Shown here: one piece after another, positions 13,540 to 27,185 of the stretch
How the letters are laid out: each line of letters begins with the position of its first letter
Position numbering within the stretch: the first letter of the stretch is position 1
Assembly: GCA_013397935.1 (NCBI GenBank)
Contig: VZRN01011464.1
Coordinates: 6,260,411-6,324,410, forward strand
Direction of reading: 5' to 3'
Length of the DNA: 64,000 nt
DNA from: Dasyornis broadbenti
Taxonomy: Eukaryota > Chordata > Aves > Passeriformes > Dasyornithidae
Notes under the pieces: model-generated
Told to the model about the DNA's origin: nothing
Seen by the model: only the letters and a program-made list of their open reading frames with translations
Database searches by the model: none
Translations under genes and position numbers: made by a program

Positions 13540-13760
13540 CTACTGAATCCTGATGGAAACTTAGCAGTGCCATGTAGGACTGTGCCGAGGGCAGCCTGAC
13601 CTTGCCTTTTCTTGCAGGTAGGACGAGCCAGCGCTGACACAAGCAGGCGGTGACGATGCCGCCTGTCAGCAGCTGGCAAGTGCCCGAGCAGGGCTGAATG
13701 ACCTAGGCTTCTGTGCAGTAACAGAGAATGTCCTTCACAGTTAATGATTAATGCAAGCAG
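13540..13760. other. Small GC-rich, CpG-containing block, unassigned
   Basis: In an otherwise AT-rich intron this stretch contains many CpG dinucleotides (for example GTAGGACGAGCCAGCGCTGA and GGCGGTGACGATGCCGCC). An open frame of 87 codons runs through it on the minus strand without recognised homology. It could be an unrecognised transposon piece, a regulatory element or an old retrocopy; I cannot choose. Confidence 0.5.
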
Positions 13761-16700
13761 CTCATGCCCACTCGTACTTCTTGCCAAACTGCACATGAAA
13801 TCTCAGGATTGTCTACGAGAAGCAGCGAATATGTACAGACAGCTGCCACCTATCCCATGGGCTGTTAATAATAAATATAAAATCAATCATGACACAGTTT
13901 GCTCATACACTGAATTATATGCATTTTCATTTCTTTTCTGATCAGCTAAAAAAATTAAATTTTCCGTTAAAAAAAATACAAGTGTTTCCCCCCTGCAATT
14001 CACAGGTAACACAACCTTGCGGGGTGTGTATAGCCTTGGTGTATTGAACAGTTTGTACCACAATGTTCTCAGTGCATTTAGATCTAAAGTTTGCATTCCC
14101 AATGGCTGTAAGAAGAGACGTGCAGAGAAAATGATGCCTAATAAATCATACTTTAGGTGACAAGGTGTAAGTATTTTTCAGTGTATAATGTGATATGAAT
14201 GAATCTTTTATTTTTAAACAAAAATAATGAAAAAAGAGGTCTTCATCCCTAATTATAAAGTAGTTTCTTACAGAGAAATTTATTATAGACAAAACATTGC
14301 CTTAGAGGCTTTTGGGTTTGTCTTTGTTTTTTGTTTTAAAATGAAATAGCATCTACAGGCTAAGTTTGCAACAAAAAGCATTGAGGTTATTGTTTTTCCT
14401 GTCTGCATGAAGGATTGAGAATACAGAATTGTCAGACTGCATTATACAATTCAAAGTGGTGGCTTCAAAAAATGATTTGCAAATAAACCAAATTCTTTCC
14501 TGTAAAGAAAAAAAAAATCCATTTAAGAAAATTCAGAATTATTTAAAAAAAAAAAAAATACATTTGCAGCTGGAGCTCCAGGTTCTGTGGTCATTATGGA
14601 TTAGATTTCTTTACTTGCACATGATTTAGGATGACATTATGAAGGACAGAATTCCCATCTAAGCCTCAGCAAACACTGAATACATTACTTTGAATTTGAT
14701 ATGAGGCTAAGATAAATATGAGTTCAACTGAAATTACTGACTTCAAATAGAAGTTGAATATAGAAACAGAGGAATGGAGACACATAATAGGATAAGAATT
14801 CAAAGACTGCATGTGGGAACTGATTATCTTTGGGAAAATAACAGATTTTTTTTTTTTATTTTGGAGGGGTTTTTTCCCTCCGTTTTTTTCAGAAATAAGA
14901 CCTACAAAAATGTTTGTGAAAACCTCAAAAGAAAATAAGTACGCTTATACTTCAATGTCATTTTATTCTATTAAAGACAATCTATTTTTATAGCACGTTC
15001 AATTCTGCATATCAAATTCTATCCTGTACAGTGCAAAAGATTTGAGAATGCAACTGTGACTTCCTGGAGATATGACAGAGCAGGTTTTAGCCTTTTCTTT
15101 GAGACTAATCTGGATTCTGAATCCAGGTCACTTTCTAAGTAGAGACTGGGGTATTTTCTATTTACCAGCATACTCATTCCCTACTTGAAATATGACTTTT
15201 TTCTTGCCTTTTGTCAAAACAAAGAGTGAGGGTTTTTTTGCAAAATGCTTTAGAAAAAGGCCTTCTAAGCGACATTTAGTAGTTCTTACTCTTGAAAAGA
15301 CTTCTCAAACAGAGCTCATCCATCTCATGTGCTGATGTTCTTTCCTAAAAAGCAACCCTTCCTCACATCTGCATCAATCTTTAATACTTTACATTGAAAT
15401 TGCACAGGGTTTCTACTTGTCTGGGTGAAATGTACAGGTCACCTCCACTTGCACTCTCACTTCTCATTTCACATCCCTTTCCTGTGTCATGCTTCTTGCA
15501 TATATAAGCACATATTTCTTGCTATCCAAATGGACTGTAACTTTGTTTTTTGAAATTTTTATTTCCTTCTTAACCTGTCATCTGTTTAGGCTGCTGCATG
15601 CATGTATCTTGTGCCACCATCTGCTTGTTTCAGCAGTTCCCTTACTCTCTTGCCCCCTAAAGAGATTCCTATTCTGTACTTTCCCCTTTTGAGCCATGGT
15701 ATAAACTCTTCTACATACTTCTGCCCACTTTTTCCACCTGTGCATTGGCAAATCTTTTCATTCAATGTTCCATCCCATCTGAAAGTATTCCATCTAGTAA
15801 TAGACAAATGCTCAGCTAATGTTCAACATCCGCCTATGAGGTGGCCTAAGCAGCATTTAAAAACTAAAATTTCTATCAAGTTTTAGAGTCACTTAGTAAT
15901 ACTTAATTCTTTTTAAAAATATATTCAGTTGTGCTAGCTTAGTTACATTGCATATTTTATTAAGTGGACAAATGTTGCAGTTTCTTCCCAGAAAGTTGCA
16001 TTTTCAAACCAGTGTTGTAAAGTTAACCTTTGGAAAACTCTAGACTCGGGGAACACACAAATGCCAGAATCGTGATTATGTAATGGGCAATTTTACATAA
16101 AAGGATCTCTTCATCTTCATAATTGCATTCTTTTTTTTTTTTTTCTTGTATCCCCTTTGGCTTTTCTATCTGCAGAAAACAATTATGAAACTTTAAAATT
16201 TTCTTTACTTTTGTATTTTTAAAAGAATGGGAAATGTTAGCCTCCCTTACATGGCCCTTACAGTAAAAAACAACTTAAATCTTCTCTGTCTCTGTTCTCT
16301 GTGCTCATTACAGTCAGTTTTTACTTACTTACTGCACTTCCCCAAATAACACAAGAAGCACAGAAAAATTATTTATAACTGTAAATATATAAGGGCAGGC
16401 AGATAAAACTTATCATGTGAGACATAATTACCGAATATCTTGTAGCAGATTAGGAAAATTTCTTATTCTAGAAGATGCCAAGAACAGTTAATTTATTTCT
16501 GAATTTTAGGGCAGAATTAGCTGTAAATCTAGGAGAAAGAAAATATTTTGAATGAAAGATCAAGAGGTGATTTTTATTACAAGGAAAGGAAGGTTTCATT
16601 GCAGTAAAAAAAGGATAAGAGACAGACTCCAACAAACAGAGAATTAGCTAGCTGAGTGTGTAGGGTAGGAAGATTATCTAAAGAATGAAGGATTAAAAGA

Positions 16701-16820
16701 AAAATGGCAATTCAGGAAGAAGAAAACATTAAGTAAACACGAGGAAACAACTTAAAGTAATGGAGGATTAAAAATACTTAGAAAACCAAGCACAGATTCT
16801 GAAACTGAAGACAGTCTGTT

Positions 16821-16846
16821 AAAAAACAACAACAACAACAACAAAC
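16821..16846. repeat. (CAA)n trinucleotide tract
   Basis: AAAAAACAACAACAACAACA followed by one more CAA unit lies within A-rich sequence that includes several further ACAAA repeats. Confidence 0.9.
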
Positions 16847-19800
16847 CCACAAAAACAAAAGAAAAACAAACAGCTAGGGAAAAAAGATTCAGAGTAAAGC
16901 AAAAACCAAATATGGTTCAATAATATAACACAGTTCCAAAAAGGTAAGTTATGTTCTACGATATATTTACCTAAGCCCTGAATAAAAAGAAAATATATAG
17001 CAAATATTGTCTTCTCTTGCTACCACTGCAGTTTCTCTTACTGTTGAAGAGCATGTTTTAAGAAAGGTAGAGATAACATGCCATTATACATAAAAGAGGT
17101 GTAAAGAATAAAGAACAAAAATAATTTCAGACATACATTTGATGAAACTGGAAGAAATTAGCTTGTTTAGTTGGAAATATAAAAGCTGGGAAAAAAGGCT
17201 GGATGAAAGTTTCAACCTAGAAATTGTTTCCTAACATGTAAGGGGAAATTTTGATGAGAATTAATTGTTCTGAATAAAGAATGTAAAATGAAAAGAAAAA
17301 AGAAAAAACAAAACCTTAAACCCTCTAGGCCTACTTTGTCTTCAGGAGATCTAGGAAAGCTCTCTAAACAGGTAGTTGTTGAAAGAGAAGAATGTAAATA
17401 CCGAAGAAGTTGTGGAACTGGATACTTTAAAGAAGAGGTTACATAAACATCACTTGGCATGGCCTAGGTATTAAAAGGCTCACTGCAGAAAGTCCCAGCC
17501 CTCCAATTCTTGACTTAGAGAAGAACATAGTCAAATCACATGGCATTTCACAGCAATCACAAATTCACAGTTAATGAATGAATGCACAGTTAATATTTGG
17601 GGAGGCTGAGACAGGATGGACACTCTGATGTCTAGCCTCAACCAGCTATGCCATATGGAGCATTTTGTTTGTATAAATAAGCAAAATGCAGTCTGACTCT
17701 CTTGCATTTGTCCCAAAACAAACCTAATGTGCTTTCTGTATTAACTGATATTCTATCCTTGTTGCCTTGATTAATCATTTTATACCATCTGCAGCATCAA
17801 CCTCAGTGTGATGCTCTGAATCAATCCCTATTACTGCAGTGTTTGGAACTGAAGATCAACAAAAATAGAAGTATCAAATAGCCTCCTCCATGCCAAATTT
17901 GAAGGAAACAAGCTGCCAGTTGGGTTTTATGTAACAGATTCACATGACTTTAATAAGACCGATAAGGTTACTTTTCAACAAAGCTATATTAAAACTTTCA
18001 TTAGTCTCCTGCAGTTCTCAACACCTCCATGTGGATTTTATCTTGCACAGGACATAAAAATGCCACGTGGCAACCCAGAATCGTGCTCAAAATGAAACAG
18101 CAGCATAAAGAGAAGCTCGCATCAACACAGAGATCTGTGTGTGTGGACACATGCATGGAAAGGTTCTTCTGCATGCAGATCTTGTTCCTGAAAGAACCCC
18201 CGCTCTGCCCTGCTGCACTTTTTGCTGCACCTCTTAACTCTGCAGCAACCTCGCCCAGGTGTCCATACACAGAACAGCACAGGGGATGTGATGGCTGGAT
18301 GGAAAAGTGAAAAAAGAAGAAATATAATGGATCTTATTGAAGTCTCCAAGAAAGCCTTGGTGATGTTATTTAGCCTAAAGACAAATGGGTTACTGAAAGA
18401 TAGTGTGGGAAAGATGGGCAGACTGTTGTATGCCAAGAGCATTGCCACGACACAGACACATGGAAACCTAGCAGGTCGGTTTAGAAGATGACCGTTAAAA
18501 GAAAAGTGCATAAATATTTTTGAAAACGAGTATCATAAAAATCACTGAACTCTCATTCCTAGTGGGGAAACAGGGCTTCGCAAGCACCAGGTAATTGTGG
18601 TTCAAAATCTAAGTTTATGGGGAAAAGAATGTGTGCCTAATATTGTACTGAAAAAGAAAAAAAAAACCACCAAAAAACCCCACCCAAATTGTTATTGCAT
18701 GGATTTATAGACTCAAGACTTAAATAACTTAGCATTGTGCAGCTTTACTGTTACTGAAGCATATTTGGGTAATGAGTGTCAAATGAGGGAGACTGCTGAT
18801 ATGGAATATTTAAATACATTATTGTAGTGGAATTAATTTATGTTAGGAATCCAGAAACTGGGACAGTGGGTATGTTTCAAGCTTTTAATTAATAAGTGGA
18901 GCTGAGAGGTAAAATAAAGGTAATTGCTTTAGTATAAGATGCTTCTTCAGTGAATAATAACAGTTTCCACTTCTACTTTGAAAGAAAAAGTAATGTTTAT
19001 GGAATTTTTAAGTACTGACCCAAGTTTCACCCAGAATATTTTAGGTTTACCATTGATGCATTTCATGGAACATATAATAAACTAAAATTAACTGCTGGAA
19101 GATGACACATTCTTAAGGCAAAAGTCATTAGGAAAGGGGCAGGGGAGACAGTTTAACCAGCTAGCTGAAGCTTTGTTCAACCCCTAATTTAATTACTTTG
19201 TGTTATATCCTGTGTCACAAATCTACCACACACTCAGAAATGCAAAACCTGTTGGGGTGCACTTTGACAGCTGTTCAGCTCTATTCAAAGCTGACACTGA
19301 GGTTTTGAAAGATGGTATTTCTATTTTCAGTCCTGTGAGTGACCATACAAAGTTACATTTGGTCAGTCTGATCCCTGATGAGAATTCCATGGCTACCCAA
19401 AGTGGAAATGTCACAGACTTTTTTTGATGATCACTTGTAGTCAGGACTAACACTCATCCAGAACAATTCATACACCACTGCCTAAATTAACGTAGTTTTG
19501 ATTTTAGTTTTATTGACTTGCAGTTATGCAGTAATGGATTGAAACCAAAAAAGAAAATGGTTCCCTGCTTTGGTAAGGACAATAGGAGGCCTTTTTTTAA
19601 ACGAAAGTTTTACAAGTTCTTTCTCATAAATATTTCATTTTATCCCTCTATTGACATGCTGAATGTGTCCCATTTGGAAGAAGTCAGTGGCAGCTGTAAG
19701 CTTCCCAGTGGAGTTCCAGCAAGCTGGAGCCTTCTCCCATAGGATCTCCACCACTGTAGCAATTCTGTGCCCACCACATACAGATATTCTTCATGGAACA

Positions 19801-22800
19801 GAGTTGTTGGAAAATTTCACATTATTTCCTCTCAAATGATATTGTCAGAAACATCTACACAAAATGAGGTCGTATTAATCATGGCAAACAATTCTGTGGG
19901 AGTGAGACATAAGACCCAATTTATGGTTCTGCTCCTATCTGAGGGGTCAGACCAATCCTGCCTGTGTGTGTCACATCAGTCCATCCAACCCACACAAATC
20001 TCTTATCATTTTATGAAACTTCAAACAACCAAAAGTGCATGGGGTATGTTTAAGGTCTTTTCGTACTCACATAAGTTGAGCAATCTTTCCAAATACAGAT
20101 TCCAAGGGGACAATATGCCCCAAAGATCTGTGGTTTTCTATTTTCAACCTGAATTCAAAATTCTCACGATAAACGCCTACGGGGCATACATTTCAATTAA
20201 ATTTATATTGCTATCCTCAGTGAAGCCATCTGTAGGAGGAGTGCAAATAAAATGAAATTTAGCACCCTCATTCCTGAAATTTAGAGCATGTGTGGTATTT
20301 TACACATTTAATGTGAGTGCCCCAAATGTCACCATAAAGGTAAACATGCCAGTTTTTAAATATCAGGCTCAGCATGTAGTTGCAATTTGTGACAATAAGA
20401 TCTGGCTTTATAAAAGGAAAAAGGCATGCAAAGGTGACACACAACTGTGATTTTCCACTTCAAACAGATGAAATGTTCCTCTCCAAATCCGTGTTACATA
20501 AGTTTTATAATAACCCTCCTATTTGTACTGTAAATTATTTATAAAGACAGAAAACTATTTTAAATATACCTCTATGCTATTTCAAACAGATTAAACTCTG
20601 TAATTTAAAACAACTATTTTTCAGCCTCTCGATTCTAGGCTGCTCTTTTAATAGTTTTCAATTGTTTATTCCATTCTTTCACTCAGCTTGAGGGTTGCAC
20701 CAAGGACACTGTAGACATGTACTAAGATGTTATTTGATGGGTCAAAACTGAAGTTTCTTTCATGTCACGGAAAAGAAAATACTTATAAAGCTGAAGCAAT
20801 TTTACATCAGGAAGACATAAACAAGGATTAACAGATTTGAATAAATGGTCTTTTGTTAGTACAAAAAAGAAAGTAAGTTTACCACACAGTGTGCCTAAGG
20901 TGGGAAGTGACTGACTGTGACATAAGACAGTTCATCATTTATATGCTTTATGAAAAATAGAAAGACAAGTGGTCAAATAAATGCAAGAAAATACATATGT
21001 TGATATATATTTATACCACAAACTGCTTCTACTGTAAAACACGGAAAGATTTTTAACACCTTGTATTAAATAGTCCCCCTGCAAATGATAAATGTAACAA
21101 TAGTCTTAAATTCATTGTATATTTATGAAATAAATTATAAATTAATTGCAATAAAGACAACAGAACTTACACCGACATCTCTTTAATACCTTAGCATTTA
21201 ATATAAGAAAGCAGCCTATTCTGCAATCTAAGAAGGTAACACAATATTTGTGACTATGCCTTTACAAAATTAAAAGCAAATGTGTATTTTCCATGTTGGA
21301 ATGTGTCTACCAATTATGTTGTTCTCTACTGATAATGAACTAAGATTAAGTTACACACAGAGAGAACAACAAATAAACTCACGTGGAATCTGGAATAAAG
21401 TGTAGCCTTACTAAGGAAAGCATTATCACAAGCATATTTTGTATAAGTCTTCTTTTTAAAAATATTAGAATGTTATGAAAGATGTTGGGAGATTTCACTG
21501 TGACTCCTAAAAAAGAATTTACTAGTCCAGTCTCATTGGAAGTTCTTCAACCATAAAAGTCCCTTCAACACTACAAGGATTGCTCCTGATTGAAAGTGAT
21601 AAGGAGAAAGCAAATGGTTCTTCAAATTACACCTGCACAGACTTGGTATCTCAATTCCAATGTCACCTTGGAGAAAACAAGTAAGGACTGAACTCTAGCA
21701 ATCCAGTACTTCATTAGACAAGTGACAAAATGTAAGTGTTTATTAAGATTTGAACTTGTAGATGCATAGACCATAAACAAGTGTCGAAAATTTGCCGTGC
21801 ACTGCATCAGCACTGCATTAAATTATATATGCTAATATACTGACATACAGTGACCATTATCACCATTATACATTTGCTGTATGCAATAAAACCCCCAAAC
21901 CCTCCTTCACCAGAGGGAACAAGAAAGTGACTGTGTATTGTATTTTATATATAACAGTACACATAAAATCACACCAACCCTTGGCAGTGCAAATTCACAG
22001 TACTAAATGGTGCAGTAAAATAATCATTTAAAATTAGTAAATCCTACATTTCATTTATTATACTTCACAGAATAATCAACCATCAGGCATGATGTGATTA
22101 AGACCACAAATCTCGGCACTCCAAATCTGTTTTGTTGTTTGGACTGAATACTTTACTACATTTTCCTCCTAACACAGCAAATTAAATGAAAAAATAACAA
22201 GAAACAAATCATACATCTTCTCCCTTATGGATGTATTTCCTATAGCTGACGGCTGTTGTAAAATGATAAAAGCTACCACATCCAAAACTGAAGAGGAATC
22301 TCTGCATACATTTTCTGAGTATAGTCCTGTGTCACACAAGGCTACGATCTCCATTCTCTCTTTTAATTGCCAAAAAAATACTTTCAATTCAGACACAAAT
22401 ATTAACTAAATCCCACCATATTATTCTGTGTGAAACACTACTGCAAAGCAGCCACAAAATGATTATTCAAGGTCAGTGATTGAACCACTGGTCGAGATAC
22501 AAATTCAGTATTGCATTTCTAGTTCTATTTTTGAAAGGATTAATTCAAATGTACGAGTATTTCCAACCAAATTCTTCCACTGCTTTATGCATATACATCC
22601 ATGGCAACTGTTGGAGAGCCTTCATGAATCACATTCTAACTCTTAGCTGCTTTTTTGAAAACAAAACAGAAAAACCAGCAAACAAAACTCCAGAGGCACA
22701 GGCACATCCCCAAGCACTACAAAGGTAAATTCTTAGTTGCAGTGTGAATCTAGCTCATAGTCCATTTCTATTTATAATGTGATTAATCTTCTAATAATAA

Positions 22801-23570
22801 TAAATAGTGGTTTGCACTGAAATTTAGTAGGAAACAACTTTAAATGCTGCTATATTTCATGCACACACTCATGCATTTTTAAATCTTTAAGTATGCAAAA
22901 TCCAGACCAGAAATTTGATTAGATTCAATTAAACCCAAAACCAGCACAGCTAACAATCCAATTTAATCTAAACAACAGAACTCATCCAGGGATTTTCGTG
23001 TCGGACCCATAATTCTGCTTGAACCACAGATCAAATTTCATCAGCAGAAAGCCATCCCACTTCTTGCTAAGACATTCAAAGGTATAATTAGCCTCACTGG
23101 GAAAAATGTGGGTTTGTTCCAGCCCAAATCTATTCAAATTCAGATTCTAACCTTGAGTTTTCATTTTGCCTTTGCCTGGCAAACACTAAAAGCACATAGA
23201 AGATATTTGCAGTGAGGACTTAGAGATACACATATATATCATATCATTTGACTACCGATGTTTCTGCTGGATAATTCAGGGATTACACTAACTCAGGAAA
23301 AAAGTCAATAAAAGTTGAGTTCTTTATGGCTTACAGTATACTTCTGCGTCACTTGAGACCAATGAGTAACAAGGTGTAAAACATTAAAAATATTTTATGA
23401 TTTTTCAAATAAATATTATAGATTGAAAAAGCTTTAAGTGTCCTAACAATCAATACTAATATTTTTTTTTAAAGTACTTTATATATAGAGCAAATATGCT
23501 TTCACTTCCATATGTAAATGTTCCTCTTTATGCTGTTGCATTTTATACAGTAAAATCATATATCACTTAC

Positions 23571-23675
23571 TTTTTTGTCTTCATTATATTTGTGGAAAAT
23601 TTCTTGTGCTCTTTCTTCACCACCATCCGTAAACAACATAATAATCTTATTGCAGTTAGCTCTGGAGACACTGTG
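23571..23675 (-). CDS. CACNA2D1: CACNA2D1 exon, VWA FTDGGEER strand and loop (about residues 347-381)
   Basis: This 105-base, 35-codon exon is phase 0 at both ends, with acceptor TCTCCTACAG and donor GTAAGT. It reads HSVSRANCNKIIMLFTDGG and then EERAQEIFHKYNEDKK. FTDGG supplies the last MIDAS aspartate (human D363), so all five coordinating positions of the domain are intact. The human start of this exon is YNVS, a glycosylated sequon at N348; here it is HSVS, so the sequon is absent. Other differences from human are N to H in IFHKY and K to E in YNEDKK. The family identity is beyond doubt from NCNKIIMLFTDGGEERAQEI. Confidence 0.97.
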
Positions 23676-23836
23676 CTGTAGGAGATACAAACAGAAGAAT
23701 TTTTATATTTCAGGCTATAAGGAATAGCATCAGCTGTATTTGATGGCTTTTATAGCTACATGCTTACTACTTTAACATGGTAATGTCAAAACTTAAAAAA
23801 AGTTTTAGAATTTCATACAAAACCCCCTTCTGAATG

Positions 23837-23881
23837 AAAAATAAAATAAAATAAAATAAAATAAAATAAAATAAAATAAAC
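23837..23881. repeat. (AAAAT)n pentanucleotide array
   Basis: There are nine uninterrupted AAAAT units, 45 bases in all. It lies 160 bases upstream, in gene direction, of the 23571-23675 exon acceptor. Confidence 0.97.
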
Positions 23882-25972
23882 CAGATCCACTCTTCTGTTC
23901 CATGAAACTTAAATATGAGTCATTTCAGATCAGGGCCAGCAGAGTGGAATAGGGATTTGGGGGTTCCTTTCACCTCCACAAACACAAGGAGAGCTCTTTA
24001 GCTCATACCCATCACATCAACCCCACAGTGTTCCTCAACTGAGATTCTGCATTAGACTTGCAGTGACACTCTCTAAACATTTTTAATCTTCTCTTTTCTC
24101 ATCCTTACTTTTTTTTTTTCCCTTATCCTTTCTTTGTGGAAATTTGGGAACAATGACCCTGTAATGAATTACTGAATATGCTTATTTTTTTTTCTGTTGG
24201 ATCCTTACTCACAAAAACTTTCCAGCTTATTGATCACTTAAATAAAAATTCTGTTAATTTAGACATCCTATGGGATATCCACCTTATAAGCTTTGAAATA
24301 TTTTTTCATTTGCTGTTTTTGTCCTTTATTTTTTGTTGTTTTTTTTTTGAAATGAGCTTCATCTTCCAAATCTTTATTTCTTTCATGTTGTTTTTTTTAT
24401 TATTAATACTTTGAAGTGAATAGCTAATCTTTAGAAAAGTGTTTTAGAATCAGGTTCACATAATGTATTGTTGCCATGATATGGTCACCTATATTATTAA
24501 GATCTCTCCATCACCTACTTTTCCAATTAGATTGCATCTCAGAGCTGAAAAATGGAGCATGTTCCATCATTTCTGGAAAGCAAGCCTGAAATAGCATGAA
24601 GAAGAAGCTCCTCTGACTCCTAATTTATCAAAGTACTAGTAAAGTTCCTGAGAAAAATGTAATGTGTTTTGCAAAGGAATAAAAACATTGTTCCACAGCC
24701 AGATCAATAGAGGCGAGCATGAATTTTGGCTCCTCTGTCTTTATTCTCTAGAAGCTAAGAATCTAGTGTAAGCAAATTGGTCATTACTTTTGCAGCTGTT
24801 CCTTGCCCTTCGTGTTGCATACAAATGGTCCCAGTCAGGCACACCTTGGTACTGCCGAGTAGTTGGACGTGACAGAGTAAAACCTTCAGAGATCCAGTGA
24901 AATAAATTCAAGTTCTCCTCCCACAAGCCTGAAGTTTGCTGTATGAATTTACTCCAGAGTCAGGACGATAAATAGGAGTGTTGTCCTTACAAAAGTCCCC
25001 AGCTCCCCCTTGCTTTACTCTGTGGCTACGGAGTGACTGTCACCAGACTGGTCAGGTGCATTGAACCCACTCCCCTCTGCCACTTTTCATTCTGCTAACT
25101 GGTCTAATCCCTGTAATCAAGAGACTGAAACACCAAAGCCTCAAACATCACCCAGTAATTCCCAATATTGCAGCTCTGCAGTTCTACAATGTTGCCAGAA
25201 AACCGAAGTCCAAAACCTGTACTTTATAGTCCTTTAAAGTACAATTAAAATGGCAAGAAATATTCTTAAGATATTATTTACATTGATAGTTAAATATTCA
25301 TTGAAGAATTACTTCTTTTCTTACTACTACTGCTTTCAAATTTAATAATTTGAAAAAAAAATAAATAAAAAGAAATCAAACCCAAAGATTTCCTTACTTG
25401 TAACAACATAAAAAACTTGAAAATATATAAAGCCTGAAATCAATACATTCTCTCCAACCTTACCAGCACAGCGTGTTTCAGTTGAAATTAAATAATTTAT
25501 GTCCATTTTTCGCTTGTGCAATAGAAGATACTGCTTTGGGCTGCAATCTTCTCGATATTAAAAAAGTAATAAAAGTAGAGTTGGATACCTCATAAATAAA
25601 GAAATTCACCTACATTTACAGTGATTTAATATATAGACCAAAATAAGATCAGAGGGACAAAGAAGGAGACCAAAAGTTGCTCATATTATAAAACTTTTCT
25701 AGTGATTTTGAAAGAAACAGTACTATGGACAATGTGAACTTGAGCTAGGCTCTACTTTAACTGACTAAATCAGGACTTTTCTAGTGGCTTAGCATATGTT
25801 TACATAGTATCAGAAAAAGAGAGTGTTTTATCTCCTCACACTTACAGAAGGACATTTACTTACACTACATTGTTTAGACACTAAAGTCATGTCACAGAAG
25901 AAAAATCCAAGATTTTAGCCTTTAAACATTGTTGGAAACCTGAACATGAATAAGATCAAATTATTTGATATT

Positions 25973-26110
25973 ACCCCATCTCTGGAAGTGTTTAAGGCCA
26001 GGCTGGATGGAGCTCTGAGCACCTGGTCAAAGGAAAGGTGTCCATGGCAGGGGAGTTGGAACCAGACCACCTTTATGGTCCCTTCCAACTCAGGCCATTC
26101 TATGACTCTT
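25973..26110 (+). mobile_element. CR1 LINE 3' tail, plus orientation
   Basis: This reads CTGGAAGTGTTTAAGGCCAGG, then GGATGGAGCTCTGAGCACC, and ends GTCCCTTCCAACTCAGGCCA before ATTCTATGA. This is a classic avian CR1 3' end in good condition. It lies 280 bases from the assembly gap. Confidence 0.92.
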
Positions 26111-26205
26111 ATTCTCCCACCATAAAAAATTTGCATCTGGATGAATGAATTTAACACATTAGTGTTTTACAAGGGATCGAGGAAATTACAACACATCTTC
26201 TCCCC

Positions 26206-26206
26206 N
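26206..26206. other. Single ambiguous base
   Basis: An N within TCCCCNTCAG, about 180 bases before the assembly gap, suggests low read quality in this area. Confidence 0.95.
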
Positions 26207-26386
26207 TCAGGGAGTGAACACGTAACAGGCTGTGAAAAGCTGATGCAGTAATTTCATCATTTTTCTGAACAGTTTGCCTTAGCACTCCAATGGGCCACAG
26301 CTGAATGGGAATGTGTTGCTTATACAGGAGCTTCCTCAGGACAAGAAACACTTTCTGGCTTAAACCACAAAAGAATACAAGTGGAA

Positions 26387-26490
26387 NNNNNNNNNNNNNN
26401 NNNNNNNNNNNNNNNNNNNNNNNNNNNNNNNNNNNNNNNNNNNNNNNNNNNNNNNNNNNNNNNNNNNNNNNNNNNNNNNNNNNNNNNNNN
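26387..26490. other. Assembly gap of 104 N
   Basis: This is unresolved sequence inside the 3.5 kb intron. The 104-base size may be an estimate or a placeholder. It does not interrupt an exon. Confidence 0.99.
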
Positions 26491-27185
26491 TTTCAAACAG
26501 GCAAGACATGATCCATTTTATACTGTGTCTAAAACCAGTCGTTTTATACAAGTCTCACATCTTTAAAATTAACTCTTTAAGTGGCAAGTTACAATTGTAC
26601 CTTGTGATATGACACTTTAGAAATGTATTTTTCGCTATTTTTTCTTTGAGAAATCATAATTGTTATGATATGAGGGGAAGAAACCCATCCTGAACTGCTG
26701 AAGCTGAAGTATAATGATTTTCAAAGAAACAGCAAGTTTCCTCATTTCCTCCCCTCTGTCTTGCTCAAACCATGGTAAAGTATTTCTGACTTCCAATGAG
26801 TGTGAAATTGTAGGTTAACTAAGCTTTGCCAGGAGATGATGTGGTGAAATTGAAATAATAGCACAGTAACACAGATCTTTCCATTTTAAAATTAACTGCA
26901 AGTCAACTACCACAAGTATGTGTCAACTGTGAATCACACGTTAAATGAAAAAACAGCTGAATGAATGAAGTAAAACAGTACAACAGATTGAAAACCAAAT
27001 TAATTCCAAAGTCTGAGCAACCTGCTGGGGAATCTGCAATGAAAAAAACATCATTGGGATAAATATACTTGCTAAATGAAGGTTTGCTCTTCGACCACTT
27101 AGTTACACAAAGAAGGAGCATGCAGTGGAACATTCAAGCTCTCCTTCTTCACTTGGCAGCAGAAAGATCTCACTTAAATACTCAC

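Larger units (their letters stand above)
4226..23570 (-). other. CACNA2D1: Intron of 19345 bases, the largest in the window
   Basis: This phase 0 intron contains two CR1 fragments facing each other (7.7-8.5 kb), a CTCF-like motif near 11.6 kb, a GC-rich block at 13.54-13.76 kb, a CAA repeat near 16.8 kb, and A or T runs near 6.9, 9.55, 12.94 and 16.13 kb. Its longest open frame, at 19767-20255 on the plus strand, has no recognised homology. Remaining stretches (4.2-6.9, 8.5-11.5, 14-16.8, 17-23.5 kb) show only AT-rich unique-looking sequence. The flanking exons encode residues that are adjacent in the protein, so no exon is missing. Confidence 0.9.
23676..27185 (-). other. CACNA2D1: Intron of about 3510 bases with assembly gap
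   Basis: This phase 0 intron contains an (AAAAT)n array at 23837-23881, a CR1 tail at 25973-26110, a single ambiguous base at 26206 and a run of N at 26387-26490. The true length is uncertain because of the gap. No exon is missing, because the flanking peptides are contiguous in the family. Confidence 0.9.

Noticed and set aside
18122..18511. Open frame of 129 codons on the minus strand, overlapping frames on the plus strand.
   Set aside because: Overlapping frames on both strands without homology point to locally stop-poor sequence, not a gene.
19767..20255. Longest open frame in the window (162 codons, plus strand).
   Set aside because: No recognised domain or homology, no compositional sign of coding, and it is antisense to an intron of CACNA2D1. 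It is best explained as chance.
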